64,000 bases of DNA from Stenocarpella maydis (lineage: Eukaryota > Ascomycota > Sordariomycetes > Diaporthales > Diaporthaceae), in contig NQMI01000120.1 of assembly GCA_002270565.1 (NCBI GenBank), positions 62,001 through 126,000 of the forward strand, read 5' to 3'. A model generated the notes under the pieces. It was not told the origin of the DNA and searched no databases. It saw nothing but the letters and a program-made list of their open reading frames with translations. Positions 32,558 to 44,524 of the stretch are shown one piece after another (within the stretch, counting starts at the first letter, position 1; each line of letters begins with the position of its first letter). Both the position numbers and the translations under genes were made by a program.

Positions 32558-35204
32558 AATTTCCGGCTTCCCGCCCTGGCCCCAGCCGTGGTGGTATTGC
32601 CAGTCAGCCCTGTCGGACTCGCGTACACACTCCCCCCCCCCACCTGCCCCTTCGTGATCAGCGCTTGCTCGAGCCCATCCCCATTCCGAACCTCGTTCGT
32701 CTGGCGGGCGGGGAGGCCCTCTCTGTGGGCGGTCCGGACCCCCGGGGGCGGGCTTGTCAGTTGGTTCGCGCGCACGCAGCAGGCACGTGGGAGAGAGGTA
32801 CACTAGGTGCCGGCGGGGGGGAGGGGGGGAGGAGGGATTCATCCCTAGACTTTTTTTTGCCCTGCCCCCTTCATCTTCCGCCTCACCCAGGTAGCCAGCC
32901 AGCTGAGCTGGGCTAGTCTGATTTGGCCAGGAGTGGGTTTTGGGGGGGTGGAAGCTCTCTGTGAACCTCGTGGCACAGGCATCAGATGTACCCGCCCACA
33001 TTCCTTTGCCCTCCTCCAGTCGGAGCCTGGGTATTTTTGCCGGCTGGCGGGCCCATGGGCCTTTTCTCCTCTGGGCTTCTCCTTTGGGCTGTCGGTGTGA
33101 CGGGGGGGGGTGGGCAGAGGGCCAACGTGTGGATTGGAGTGATGCGAAGTGGGAACTCGGGACCACACGTGATCAGAGTGTTTGTATTGTATGGCGAAGC
33201 GGTATCACCTGGCGTGGGGAGGGGGGCCTTGGCAAGATTTGGTAATATACGGTTATCTTGGGTCATTGGCAGGGGGCCTGGCGGGAAAGGCGAGATGTGC
33301 TATGGGGTCCGGTCTGGTCTGTGTGTCTGTCTGTGTGGTGTCTGACGAGTGAGGGAAATAGCAAACTGGTCCGGGTCCGACCGTTGGATGACGAGATTGC
33401 TGGGGGCGAATAGAGATGGGCAGATGCCATTACGGAGTACTCGTCCGCTGGTCCGTACGCGGGCCGGGGCCGTGTGTGGAGTGCCCAGTGTTATATGTTT
33501 CATAATCTTTTTAGGTTATAGAAAGCAACTGAGGGAATAATAAGCGGCAGACGTCCTTTGTCCTTTTTTTCCCCCCCCCTTCTTTGGCCCAGCTGCGTGC
33601 CGTGGGGGTGTGGTGGCGTTGGCTGCTCGGTGAGATACTGCAGGTTTACCTAGTAGTACTCAAGTAGGCAGGTAGGTAGACTAGATGCCCAACATGCACA
33701 CGCGGACGTGGCTTGCATAGTCACGCCGGTCACGGTGGCTGATGGTGGCTGCTGTGTAGATTTAGGGGTCCGGGACCGAGGGGGGGGGGGGCGGGACACT
33801 TCCGCCCTCTCTCCATGTCGTGTCCTGTCTGATCTGTCTGATCTGTCTGATCTGTCTGATGTGATGCAGCAGTAATCTTAGTGTCCGTCATATCTCGGAG
33901 GCGACATGTGGCCCGCAGTCCTGGAGATTGGGTATGTGTTGCATCGCTTAGACTAGTCTGAATTCCTGTCGGGCGCCACTCAGGTTGACTGCGTGCTCAT
34001 TACGCCTGAGCCTTGAGGAGGGCGACTGTGTGAGGGGCTGGGTGCCAAGCAGGCCAGGCGTGGCTACACCACAGCACCAGAAACTCTAGAGGAATACTAT
34101 TTTTTGCTCTTTTCCTGTTTTGCCGTAGATCCTCAGGTGGCGGCCGATACGTCCCAAGGCTCGGCCGACGGGACATCGGCCACAGGCGGTGCGAAGCCGG
34201 GGCTGCGGGCGGGCAGGTATTCCCATCCGGGAAGGTCATGGACATCGGAGTGCGACAGCCGAGCCGAGTGCCCGGTTCACCGGTACCACCGTAGCACGCA
34301 CCCTGAGCCGTGGGTTTAAGCATACCTGGCGCACCTGTGCAATGGAGATGCCATCTAGATGTGCCTGCTACGCTGCATCTCTTGTCCAGCCTGTGGTGGC
34401 GCCTGGTGGCGCCTGGTGGCGCCTGGTGGCAGCGACAGGATGCAGCACTTTGTTGGCCCGTGATGTGTGCTCGCTCCCTTTTTGTGTGTGTGTCTGATTG
34501 ACATGAGCACAGGGCAGGAGAAGCCTGGGCGAGGAACGCAGCCAGCCAGCCAGCCAGCCTGCCTGACAGCCCAGCAGAAGCAAAGACAAGAGAAGTAAAG
34601 AGAATGGCATGGCATCCCGAGCCCGAAGCCCCATCTTCTGTGTAACACGCGGGGTGCTTTTTTCCCGCGGAGGAGCCAGCCCTTCTGCACCTCGAAAAGA
34701 AATGCCGCGCCGGGGTGCCGTTATGCCCTACGAGGGCAAATCCTGGTTCTGATTTCCCGGCTTGTTCATTGCGCTGCTGATCACGGACGGGCGGATCGCC
34801 ACCCCGCGCCTCGAACCTGTCCGGCCTGCCTGGCTGCCCTGCCCTGCCCTGTCCGTGTGGGCTTGTCGTCCGGAGCCTCCCAGCCTGCCAGGTCACTCTT
34901 GGTGCGCGACCCCCTCTCTCGGCCCTGCGAGGGACGCTGATCATTCGGGCCGGAAGGAAAGAAGCGCGGGTTGGCAAGCTTCCAAGCTTGCGCGCCATGC
35001 CCTTCAGGGGCACGCTGCGACGTTTGACCATTTTTAGGCGGCCGCCTGCACAGGACGGGACACGACGCGACGGGACCAGTCCCTGCATGCAGCGGGCTGG
35101 CAGGCGGCCTGCACGAAAAACCGCCGGTAGTCAATTTTTCTCCTCACCAACCACCCATCGCCACCAAAACAAGAGAACTTTAACGACGAATTATTCAACA
35201 ACCA
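30401..35204. other. Long gene-free interval with homopolymers and short tandem repeats
   Basis: About 4.8 kb of GC-moderate DNA with no supported gene on either strand. Seen are a (CGT/GTC)n patch near 32047-32078, a 31-nt poly-T at 32526-32556, several poly-C and poly-G runs (31813, 31988, 32632, 33099, 33780), a ctgatctgt direct repeat at about 33826-33858, a 10-bp gcctggtggc tandem at 34391-34430 and a gccagcca run near 34541. Long open frames overlap on opposite strands with low-complexity translations and are rejected. Confidence 0.5.
32526..32556. repeat. Poly-T tract, 31 nt
   Basis: 31 consecutive T. It could be a retroposed poly-A tail on the minus strand, but no retroposon body is recognised beside it. 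Confidence 0.9.
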
Positions 35205-36583
35205 TATAGCGTATAGCACTATTTCTTTTCATCATTCTATTTAGAATCGATTACTCTATCCAACGGTACTACTATCTTAGTGTTTTCTGCACTATGGGCA
35301 ATTAGAAAGGCTAGATCCACCACAATACTCCAAAACGCGCTAAGGTACATAGGGTATGCTAATTTTTATAAGAATTCAACCTCCTAGGCCGCCAGAAGGG
35401 CCAAGTAATAAAGGTATAGGTTTTCAAGTACTTTGGTGTATCCCCAAGGTAGGGTAGGCTTATTATTTAATGCCGGCTTGATGATAGTGGCCTGGAGGAT
35501 ATCCGGGTCCCGTTTGACCCCTAAGGCGTTGGAAGCGATCCTGACGCTTGGATGTTATCCCACGACCTATGCTTTAAGGACCGACGAGGCCCCAAGCAGA
35601 AGCTCACTGATGAAGACGTTAATAAGGTTGACAACTATCTCAAAGGCCTTACTAAGGAGGACCCTCTAACTATGTGGGAAGCTGCTCATCAGTCAGTTCT
35701 TGCCAATATGGCTAACGCTAATATAGATCTTAATATCCACCTAACTATACTCTCTTGATGGCTTTATGCCCGTAGCTGGTATACCTGAATGGAGTACCTC
35801 AAGCCAGGCAATAGCCCATCTTCTAAGGAATACCACTATAAACGTGTAATATAAGAAATATGATTTGGCTGGTAGTGGGACCCCAAATGGCGCCTCTATA
35901 TATATTGTGTGGATGAGTGGCACTTTGGCTTCCATGCTGAAGGACGAGCTCGCGTTCTGCGTAAACCACACTATAAGGGTGCTGCCTGGCTGGTTAAGGA
36001 CCTTCCTCCTTAGCAAGACCTAAATACCCAAGACCCAAATGCCCACGACCTTGAGATAGATATTACTTGGGCGCTAGCTTCACCCAAATCAAAATATCAG
36101 CATGGGAAGAAGCATTTTATCAAATTACCCGCTACTACCCAGAAGACTGTATATGCTATAGCTGTAATTGGCTATAAATATAAGAAATTATACTTCTATG
36201 AGATTGCAAGTGATAATAATGGCAAGATGGATGCCGCTATATATAAAAGTATATATAAGTAAGTTATAGATGACATCCGGGACTACTATAAGAAGTATTT
36301 TGGCTACTGGAACGTTATCCTATGGGAAGATGGTGATGGCAGCTATACTGCTGCAGAAACACTTAAGTGGAAGAAGTTAGAGGGTATCGTGGCTATTACC
36401 AATGCATACAACTGCCCAGAGACCAACCCAATAGAAGATGCTAGTATCGCTAATAAGGTTAAGCAGTGGGTATGCCGGAATTCTCACCGTACGCCCAAGG
36501 ACCTCCGTATGCTTGCCCGTGAGGGTATTGCTTGGGTATGTGATGAGGCGATTCAGGCAGTATATGAGGATATGCCACGATGA
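35205..36583 (+). mobile_element. Dead Tc1/mariner DDE transposase relic
   Basis: An abrupt change to AT-rich sequence at about 35,205 marks the element. Pieces read GPKQKLTDEDVNKVDNYLKG (HTH/linker), then after stops YCVDEWHFGFHAEGRA, VYAIAVIGYKYKKLYFYEI, YWNVILWEDGDGSY, and YNCPETNPIED followed by VKQWVCRNSHRTPKDLRML to a stop at 36583. The catalytic residues lie in one frame: Asp (35912-35914), Asp (36329-36331) and Glu (36434-36436), in the DE..H, EDGD and NCPETNPIE contexts of fungal mariner-like transposases. Stops interrupt this frame, for example near 36015 and after KSIYK near 36260. The TA-rich composition and TAA/TAG stops fit RIP. No clear terminal inverted repeats were found. Confidence 0.8.
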
Positions 36584-39500
36584 TGGCTAGATCTGAAGGA
36601 AATGTAAGGCAGACGAATAAATTGCTAGATGTTTTTTTTTTCCCGGTGCAATTACCATATAAATCAACAATTGAAAGTGATGGTTGTGTCAGGCGGGTCA
36701 CATATGCCCAGTCCGGCCTAGGGGCGGTTTTTCGTGCAAAGCGCCTGGCTGGGCTGGGCCTGCTGTTGGGGCTGGAACCACTAGAGTTGGTGGGTGGCCG
36801 GCTCGGTGGCCGCAGCAAGGCAGGCCGACGCACGACCTCCCGAACTATACTACTGTCAAGGGTGTGCAGCCAAAGCTCTGCTGGGCCTTGTTCCTGGGCA
36901 GCGTGGTATTCTGGGGTTTGAGCGGCAGGGCTATGTGATCTAGCGCAATGTGCTGTGGTAGCTAGATGGCAATGCTGTGGTACAGCACCGCCATCGCGCG
37001 ACGGCCACGATGCCTGGGCTCTGGCTGGCTATCATGCGAGACTCCGAGGAGAAGAAATTTCTCCTGTATTTCCCACGGCTTACACGCGCAGGAAGGATTG
37101 GGGCCGGCAGGGAAGGGAGGTGACCGGATGCAACCTCAGCGGGCGTGTTTTGGGTCGAGCATCGCGTGCATTGTGCCTATTGGTCCCGTTACCTGCCGTG
37201 AACGACTCGATACAACGTGCGGGACCTTGGGCATTCCAATGAGCAGACCGCACCGTGAGTGGTGTTGTCTGTTGGCGCAAGTGTGGCTCGTGACAGGCAG
37301 ACCCGCGCGGAGTAAGCAATGAGTAAAAGCCCGAGCCTGTCGAGTAGCGCACGTCAAACTCCATCCCGAACCCCAGCAGTTGGAGCAACGAGTGGGTGGG
37401 CGAGCGTTGTGGGACAGGCATTCGGCGGCAAGCAAGGTTTAGAGTGGGCATTTTCGGCGATGCCCCTGGGGTGTTATGTTATGGAGTATGGCTGGGCTTG
37501 CGCAGGGAAAAGGCGGGATTGCCAGAGTTGCTCGATTGAACCACGCGATGCGAGATGGGGCGAACGGTGGGAACGTGCTTGCACAGCGATTCGGGCGGCG
37601 GGGCTTGTTGGCTGAGGTTGTAGTGTAGCGTAGGGATGGAGATGTGGGCCGGAGATGGGCAGCTCGAGCAGGCATACCGAACGCACCGAGCATGAGATTG
37701 CCTCATGCGCTGGCTCAGCCCTTCTCGCCCGGCATGTCGAGCACCTCCAGGTCCATGATGCCGGCTCCGTGTGTGTGTGTGTGTGTGTGTGTGTTACACT
37801 GCGAGTGCTGGCTCTGGCCCATCAATGCAACCAAGGACAGCCCGATTTGATAATTACAGCGTGGTTTCATCATGGTGGAGATAGCTCGGGGTGTTTCCAA
37901 GTCTGGTTCGCAGGCTGGGGCACGCTGCAACGCTGCAACGCTGCGAGGGCGCCAGGCTCGAGGGGAGAATTTCCCGCAGCTTCACGGCTAGCAGGACTAG
38001 CCATGTGGTTGGCAGGCATTGGGAGCCACCTGGTAATGTACACTAGTAGACACAGCAATAATCCCGGATTATCGGCCAGCGCGCAGGATATTTCCGAACT
38101 CGGGGGCGGCGTGCCAAGGCGAGTCAGAAGCTGTTAAAAGTCCACAGCCCCAGCGTCCAGCGTCTCACCGAGACTGAACATTTATGGGGCCACGGAGCGG
38201 GCTCTTGAACTGTGGGCTCGAGCTGGGTGGGCTGCTGTAGTAGCTGTACTACGTAAGAGGAAGGGTGTATCACACTATGCGAGGGGGCCACGAGAGCCGG
38301 GACATGGTTTGTGTGTGTATGTGAGTATGTGAGAAAAAAAAAGGGGGGGGGGGTTGTTAAAGAGATCGAGAGGAGAGAAACAACGTGATAGAGAGAATAT
38401 GTATATGGGGCTGGACCGCAGATGTGGACCCCGACGTGCTGAAAAGAGCAGCATCTAGACTGACTACATAGTACGTACATGCCGCATGGGGCATGTATCT
38501 ACCAAGTATCTACAGCATCCGGAATATCTACTGACATACTAATAGTCCCTAGCACTCGCAGGCGGTCCTCACCGGCTAGGACACAGACTGGGCCAGGGAC
38601 CAGGGACGGAGACGGGCCTGCAGTGCAACTTGTTGAGCATCGCCCATCTCGTCATCCTCTCACGCTCCCATACGGCCCACAGTCCAATCCAGTAACAGCC
38701 CGATGCTGGGACCTGCAGAAGCTTAATGGCCACCCGCCCAGCCGTCATGGAAAGGATCAGCACTCCAAGAAAACCATGCTCCATCCCACCGGGCACGACG
38801 ACAAGACGTACGTGGTGTAGGGTATACATAGCAGTACATGCAGACGCGCAGACATGGCCACCCGAATGTCCACGGTACACAGACGCACGCCACTCCAGAT
38901 TCACATTCCTCGATGGACAAGCAGGTGGAGGACAGCCACAGCTCTGCAAAGCAAGCAGACACGCGGGTAGCTGGGCATATACGGCAAAACCCAGGCCCAG
39001 CCTGGCTGGACCTGGCCTGGCCCGACTCGACTCGAGTCGGCACACGACACGACCGGGGAACGGGCTGCCAGCACCGGCCGATCCAGCCAGGGATCTGTCT
39101 TTTGACCTGTCTGCTTGCTCGGGTCTGACTCTGCCTGGGCCATTGAGGCCTCAGTCTTCAGTCCTCGGCCCACCTTTGCTCGACTCCCGGCTCCGTCCCA
39201 GTCCCGCAGGAGGGACACAGGCAGAGCAGACAGAAAGAGAGAGGGTCTGATGGTCTCATCCTGCCAGCCCGGCACTCAAAAAATCCCCCATCTCATCTCC
39301 CCTGTGCATGCCCAATCTCCAGCCACAGCCTGCCCCTTCGTGAGCATCGCGGGCGTCAAATCATCGCAACCTCCACAGCACAATTTCTGACCCAAGCATG
39401 ATCGGCGCGCGCACGAGACCAACGCGGCGCACAAGAGATTACGTGCTGATTTAAACGTCTCCGCCCCGGGCTAGGCGCTCAACGGCCGCCACGGCCTGCG

Positions 39501-40587
39501 CAGCTGCAACACCTGCTCAGCTCTGGTCCTCGCGCGGCTTTCTCCGTCGCCTGCCACAGCATCCCGCACCACCAACTGGGGGCCGGGTATTACTACTGCC
39601 ACCCTTTTCCTAGCCTCCCTTGCCTGCTGCCTCTCGGAGCCGAGCTGGGCCAGCAGGGAGGACTCGCATGCTGGTACTGTCCCACGCACCCGCAGCGCAG
39701 CGCAGGCCCAGATCCAGGAGCCCAGAGCCCAGGGCCGGCGCCAAAGGCCAAAGCTAGGGCCCCAGACGGCAACGCCAGGCCCAGAGGCGGGAGAGCATCA
39801 GATATCCATCATATTACACAGTATCCCACCCACATCTGCACATCTCCTTGCCTGCGTGTACACGCACATCACCTGCCAGACATATCTCATCCTCGACTGT
39901 CCTCCCTACCTCTCTCTATATCCCTCGCCCTCGCACGCACACACACGGAACAACCATATACGACCACGGCCACATATCCCTCCGCTCCTATACGCGACGG
40001 TACAGAGATCCGACAGATATCATCTCGCCGCTCCATCGATCCGCCCGGTCGTCTCGCCTTTCATTACCCTGTGCTGTGTCGCATAGCGCAGGACCTGACC
40101 TGACCTGACCTGACCACCAGACCTGACCTGACCTGACCTGACTACCAGACCAGGGCCTCGGTTGTCAAGCGGCTGAAGCATAACATTCCTGAGGCTTGTT
40201 GTGCCTCGGCCGGCACTGCACCGTACCGCATTACACGTGCACCGCATAGGTCTCTCTGCCTTCGGGATTGTGCTTCTTGGCGCCCACCTCTCCCGACTCC
40301 CCCTGTCACTATATCTTCTCTCGTTGAGCCAGCTTTCGCATATCTGCTGTTGCTCTAGTGTCGGACCACCTCCACGAAGCCACCGGGATCTCGGCAGGCG
40401 AGGCTTGAGAGGAGCTGCCCGTCACACTCGAGGACAGCTTGGGTTCGGCTCAGTGTCCCGCGCCCGTTGGTCAGCCCCGGCGCCCGACGCGCATGTTCCC
40501 GGCGACTCCAGCAGCCCGATTCTCTACTCTCTCGCAGCGGCAGCAGCAGACGCCTCACGGCTTGATGCTCTCTCGCCACACACGAGC
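36584..40587. promoter_or_regulatory. Gene-free interval upstream of the Zn2Cys6 regulator
   Basis: No gene supported over 4 kb. It contains a (GT)13 tract (37769-37794), poly-A followed by poly-G at about 38334-38353, an AC-rich stretch near 39940, and two clusters of a 5-bp cctga unit at 40093-40150 about 450 bp before the regulator start. CT-rich leader sequence begins at about 40,230. Confidence 0.45.
40093..40150. repeat. Two tandem clusters of a CCTGA unit
   Basis: Four cctga units, then ccaccaga, then four more units, then ctaccaga. The whole block of about 30 bp is duplicated in the promoter or leader of the regulator gene. Confidence 0.85.
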
Positions 40588-40708
40588 ATGGCAACACCCA
40601 TACCTGGAGTCCAGGTCCAGGTCCAGGACAATGGATCCGGCTCCGCCTCTACCACCACTCCCACCTCGACAACGGCAGCCGGCGCACCTGGCTTCTCCGT
40701 CCAGATAA
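40493..40708 (+). promoter_or_regulatory. Upstream ORF overlapping the regulator start codon
   Basis: ATG 40493 opens a 71-codon frame in a different phase. It runs past the main start (40588) and ends at 40708. A second ATG in the same frame lies at 40565. If the mRNA leader includes this region unspliced, scanning ribosomes would meet these AUGs first, which usually lowers translation of the main frame. Confidence 0.5.
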
Positions 40709-42635
40709 CCGAACGCCCGGCACCTGTCGCCAACATGGCGTCCAACATGACCACCATGGTCTTTGACGGCCCGGGCTCCACGGGCAAGGCAGTCAAGCGG
40801 CCCCGGCCCGTCAAGAGCTGCAACTCTTGCCGCCAGCGCAAGCTGCGCTGCGACCGAACCTGCCCCTGCTCGCAGTGCCAGAAGTCAAACCGCGTCTGCA
40901 AGTACGCAAACGAGCACGAGGTCGGCCCAGGATCCGAGGGCTCCGATGTCGAGGCGTCTCCGAGGCCTGCCAAGCGCCAGTACCGGCCGGCCCCACCGTA
41001 CCCACTTGACGCGCCATCACCACAGCTGCAGGCAGGCCCCGGGCCCATGGGCCTGGGGCTGGGGGGCGGGGTCGAGCATCAGCCCCGTGGCGTGCCAGGA
41101 TCGGTGCTCGAGCAATTTGGCAACCGGCTGGAGCGCCTGGAGAAGTTCGTCTTCAGCTCGAGCCCGGCCTCCACCGCCGGAGGGGCCGCACACGTGGCGG
41201 AATGGGCCCCATCGCGGAACCACCCCTACGCGGCTTATGCCGCGGTCATGGGATCTCCGACAACGATCCGTGGCCTGAGCGTCAAGGGCAACCTGCGCAC
41301 CCGGTTCTTCGGACAGAACAGCACGAGGGTGCTGCTGAATCTCTTTGACGAGGCCAGGGAGTTTATCTTTAGCAAGTCGAGGGGCGGAGACATCAGGATC
41401 CTGTTCGAGCAGCTTCACAAGATCCACCGCGCGCTGCAGGGCGAGAGCAAGCGGGCGCTGGCGCCCATCTCGGTCTTCACCGACTCGATGCTGCCGGTGC
41501 AGAAGAGGATGGCCGATATCCTGCCGGGCCGGGCGACATGCGACCGTCTGCTGGACGCCTACATCTCAATCTCGGAGGGCATATACCGCATCGTGCACGT
41601 GCCGTCGTTCCAGGCCGAGTACGAGGCCTTCTGGGCGCAGACGGGTGTGTCAGACGGCTTCCTCCCGCGCCTGATGTGCATGCTGTCCCTCGGCGCGCGG
41701 TTCGAGACGGAGACGAAGGGCTTCAGCCGCGACCGAGCCGACGGCATCCACGCGCCGACGGCGTGCGCCCTCACGCGGGCGTGGCTCGATGGACTCCGGG
41801 GCAAGCAGCTGGTAGACATGGACACGCTGCAGTGCGAGGTGCTGCACCTGCATGCGTCGCGCATGATGCTGTCGCGCAACCAGGAGTCGTGGGCGCAGCT
41901 GGGCTTCATCGTGCGCATGGCGATGACGATGGGCCTGCACCGCGACCCGGACGAGTTCCCACAGATCCGCCCCTTCTACGCCGAGCTCCGCCGGCGCCTG
42001 TGGTACACCATCGTCGATATGGACCTGCACCTCGCGCTGGCCTGCAACCTGCCGGGCGCCGTCCGCGAGGGCGAGTACACGTGCCGCCCGCCCAGCAACC
42101 TCGATGATGCAGACATCTTCCCGGACATGAAGGCCCTCCCGCCGTCCAGGCCCATCGACGAGTACACCAACACCCAGCTCCAGGCGTACGCCTCCCGGAC
42201 GCTGGCCCACCGCATCCGCGTGTCCACCATCATCAACCGCCTCGATACCATCCGGGACTTCCACGAGGTGCTCGACTGCGGCACCAAGCTGGAGCAGCTG
42301 CTGGACGACGTCAACCACCTGTTCCCGCGGCGCAACCAGACACTAGACCCGCGGGCCAAGTTCAAGGCCTGGCGCATGCGTGCCCTGCTGGACATGCATG
42401 TGCGCCGCCCCCTCCTGGCCCTGTACCGGCCGTTCGCCCTCAGCACCGTCGAGTGCCCGGCCCACATCACCACCAGCTACCTCAAGTCGTCCATGACCAT
42501 GCTGACATACATGGATGAGCTAGACCCGCGGATGCCGGGCTTCGCGGACGTCAGCCACATGTACCACGTCGTCCTCAAGCATGACATCATGCAGGCCGCC
42601 TTCAGCGTGTGCTACTTCATCAAGCTGGCCAGCGA

Positions 42636-42687
<52 letters not shown>

Positions 42688-43413
42688 CAGCACTTCGCCA
42701 AGCAGCAACAGCGCCCCCACCCGCAGAACGCGGCGAGATCGCCGACAGCCACACTGAACGGCCAGCTCCCGAGCCCGGACGCGACTCACGCGAACGCATA
42801 CGACGGCGGCATCAGCGGCGGGGGCATCACGTTCACCAACGCCCTTGACAACCGCATGGTGTGGTCGACGCAAGGGATGACGCGGGCGGTGCAGGCGACG
42901 CTGGACAGCTTCGCATCCATGATCAAGGACGACCCGGCGTGCGACCTGCTCAAGGACACGGTGGTCCTGGCAGTGGTGCTCGGCTCCGTGGCGGGCGGTA
43001 CGGCAGACGAGCGGGCGCGCCGCATCGCGAGCGGCGTGGCGCGCATCATCGATGCCGGGTCTGCCGCGCTCAACGCCAGCCCCGAGGCCATCGCCAGCAT
43101 GCCCGGCCTCCCCGGGAGCGGCGGCTCCGGGCCTGTCGGGGCTGCTGGCAGCGGTACCGCCGCTGGGTTGCTTGATGGCGGCGGCGGCGGCAGCGCGTAC
43201 GGGGCTGGTGGTGGGGCGAAGGGGTATAGTCCTACCACTGTGAGTGTTGCTTCCCTGCTGAGTCCTCCCTCCTTTTGCGGCGTGGCTGTTGGGTGATGAA
43301 AGGGCCGGTTTTTGCTAACCTGGGCTCGTTTCTTGTCGCGGCAGTTCTTTGACGACTTCTCCTACTGGGATATGGATCAGTGGGATCTTGCGACTGTCCC
43401 GGTAGGCCTCTGA
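40588..43413 (+). CDS. Zn2Cys6 fungal transcription factor with polyglutamine tract
   Basis: Two exons, 40588-43239 and 43345-43413, across a 105-nt intron (GTGAGT, branch-like GCTAAC, acceptor GCAG), give 906 aa. The short second exon (FFDDFSYWDMDQWDLATVPV) is an acidic/aromatic C-terminus typical of these regulators; without splicing the frame would end at GVAVG. The zinc cluster is Cys78, 81, 88, 94, 97, 104 (CNSCRQRKLRCDRTCPCSQC, then KSNRVCKYA), with a spare Cys92. The middle homology region (residues about 315-650; LLDAYISISEGIYRIVHVPS; LHASRMMLSRNQESWAQLGF; AMTMGLHRDPDEFPQIRPFY) is the fungal_trans fold. A pure CAG tract encodes 15 Gln (42640-42684), and a Gly-rich linker precedes the C-terminus. 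The target pathway is unknown. Confidence 0.92.
42640..42684 (+). repeat. (CAG)15 polyglutamine-coding tract
   Basis: Fifteen uninterrupted CAG codons in the regulator, followed by HQH and a further QQQ. Because it is pure CAG rather than mixed CAA/CAG, it is likely to vary in length between strains. Confidence 0.9.
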
Positions 43414-44524
43414 ACTGGACTACCGCTCGAACATGGCCGCTCCGCCGTCTTGGACGAAAGGATGAAAAGAGGAGGGGTAGAGCATTGGGTTCTGGCAGTT
43501 TTTGTGGATAAAGAAGACGGACTGCGACCGAGATGACAGAAGGCTACGTTGGCATTGCGAGCCTGATGGTTGCATCAAAGCAACGCAAAGAGAGCCAAAG
43601 AGCCATCGAAACCGCGAGGCACGGAAATTGAGACATCGCGGCGCAGTGGACCGAATTACGAGCGATGCTATCATATACACAAAACTACGTAACGGTGCGG
43701 AAAGGCCGGACCCAGAGGCCTTCTATTGTCGAGCCATCGGGTCCTGTCGCCACCGCAACAACTCCCGGTGGAACTGAGCCGGCTTCTGCCTACTCCGGAT
43801 TGAGCCCCTGGGGCTTTGATGCTTGATTGCACGATTTGACAAAGAAAAAGGGGCGGAGCCCGACACGATATCTGCTTGAAGCATACCATACCCGCTGGGA
43901 GAAGAACTCAGCGTTGGACGCACGCGGGTGGGCCAGGCATCTCTCCAGGAGAGGAGAACGACTTGTGGCTACGCATCTAAACAACCTCAATCGTTTGAAC
44001 TTTCTCTTGGCTTACGTTTTTACTTCTTGGATTTTTCTTCACTTGATACCCCCACTTTTTACACTTTATTCTCCTTGTCTTCTCCGAGACCATCTGCCTA
44101 TCTACCTTTGCTTCCTTCTGCTTTTCTTCTTTCCCAGAGAAAAAGATTCATTCCCACCCCAAGGTGGTGGCCGGCTCGGGTCTGGTTGGGCTGGCACAAG
44201 GGCATTCGTTTTAGTGTGATTTTTTTTTTTTTTTTTGGTTGCAAGAGAAAGAGAAGAACTTTAGATATCCATCCTGTTTTGTTCGTTTCCGACGCCTGTC
44301 CATAGACCTCTGTCTGTCTTTATCGTTACCCTATATACCCAATTTCGAAATTTTATTATCATCCTCATGTACGGTCTAGAAGAGAGAAGAAAAGACCACA
44401 TTGCGTTGCTTTTAGTTCTGTTGTGCTCATTCCGAGGGCTCAAACTGCATACCTGCCTCCTGTGTGTTAATCTTGGACGACGAGGCCAAGCGCACAAATC
44501 AGAAGACGGCCAGTGACAAGACGA
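43414..44524. other. Intergenic between convergent genes
   Basis: 3' flanks of the regulator and of the NmrA-like gene. A T/C-rich segment lies at about 43995-44135 and a 16-nt poly-T at about 44220. No gene seen. Confidence 0.45.

Noticed and set aside
32450..33166. 238-codon minus-strand frame through the poly-T tract
   Set aside because: Contains a poly-Lys run from poly-T and otherwise Pro/Arg low complexity.
34000..35088. 362-codon minus-strand frame
   Set aside because: Random-looking composition over short repeats (gcctggtggc, gccagcca); no domain.
40524..43238. Several long antisense frames over the regulator gene
   Set aside because: Shadows of high-GC coding sequence; the poly-L frame is the complement of the CAG tract.
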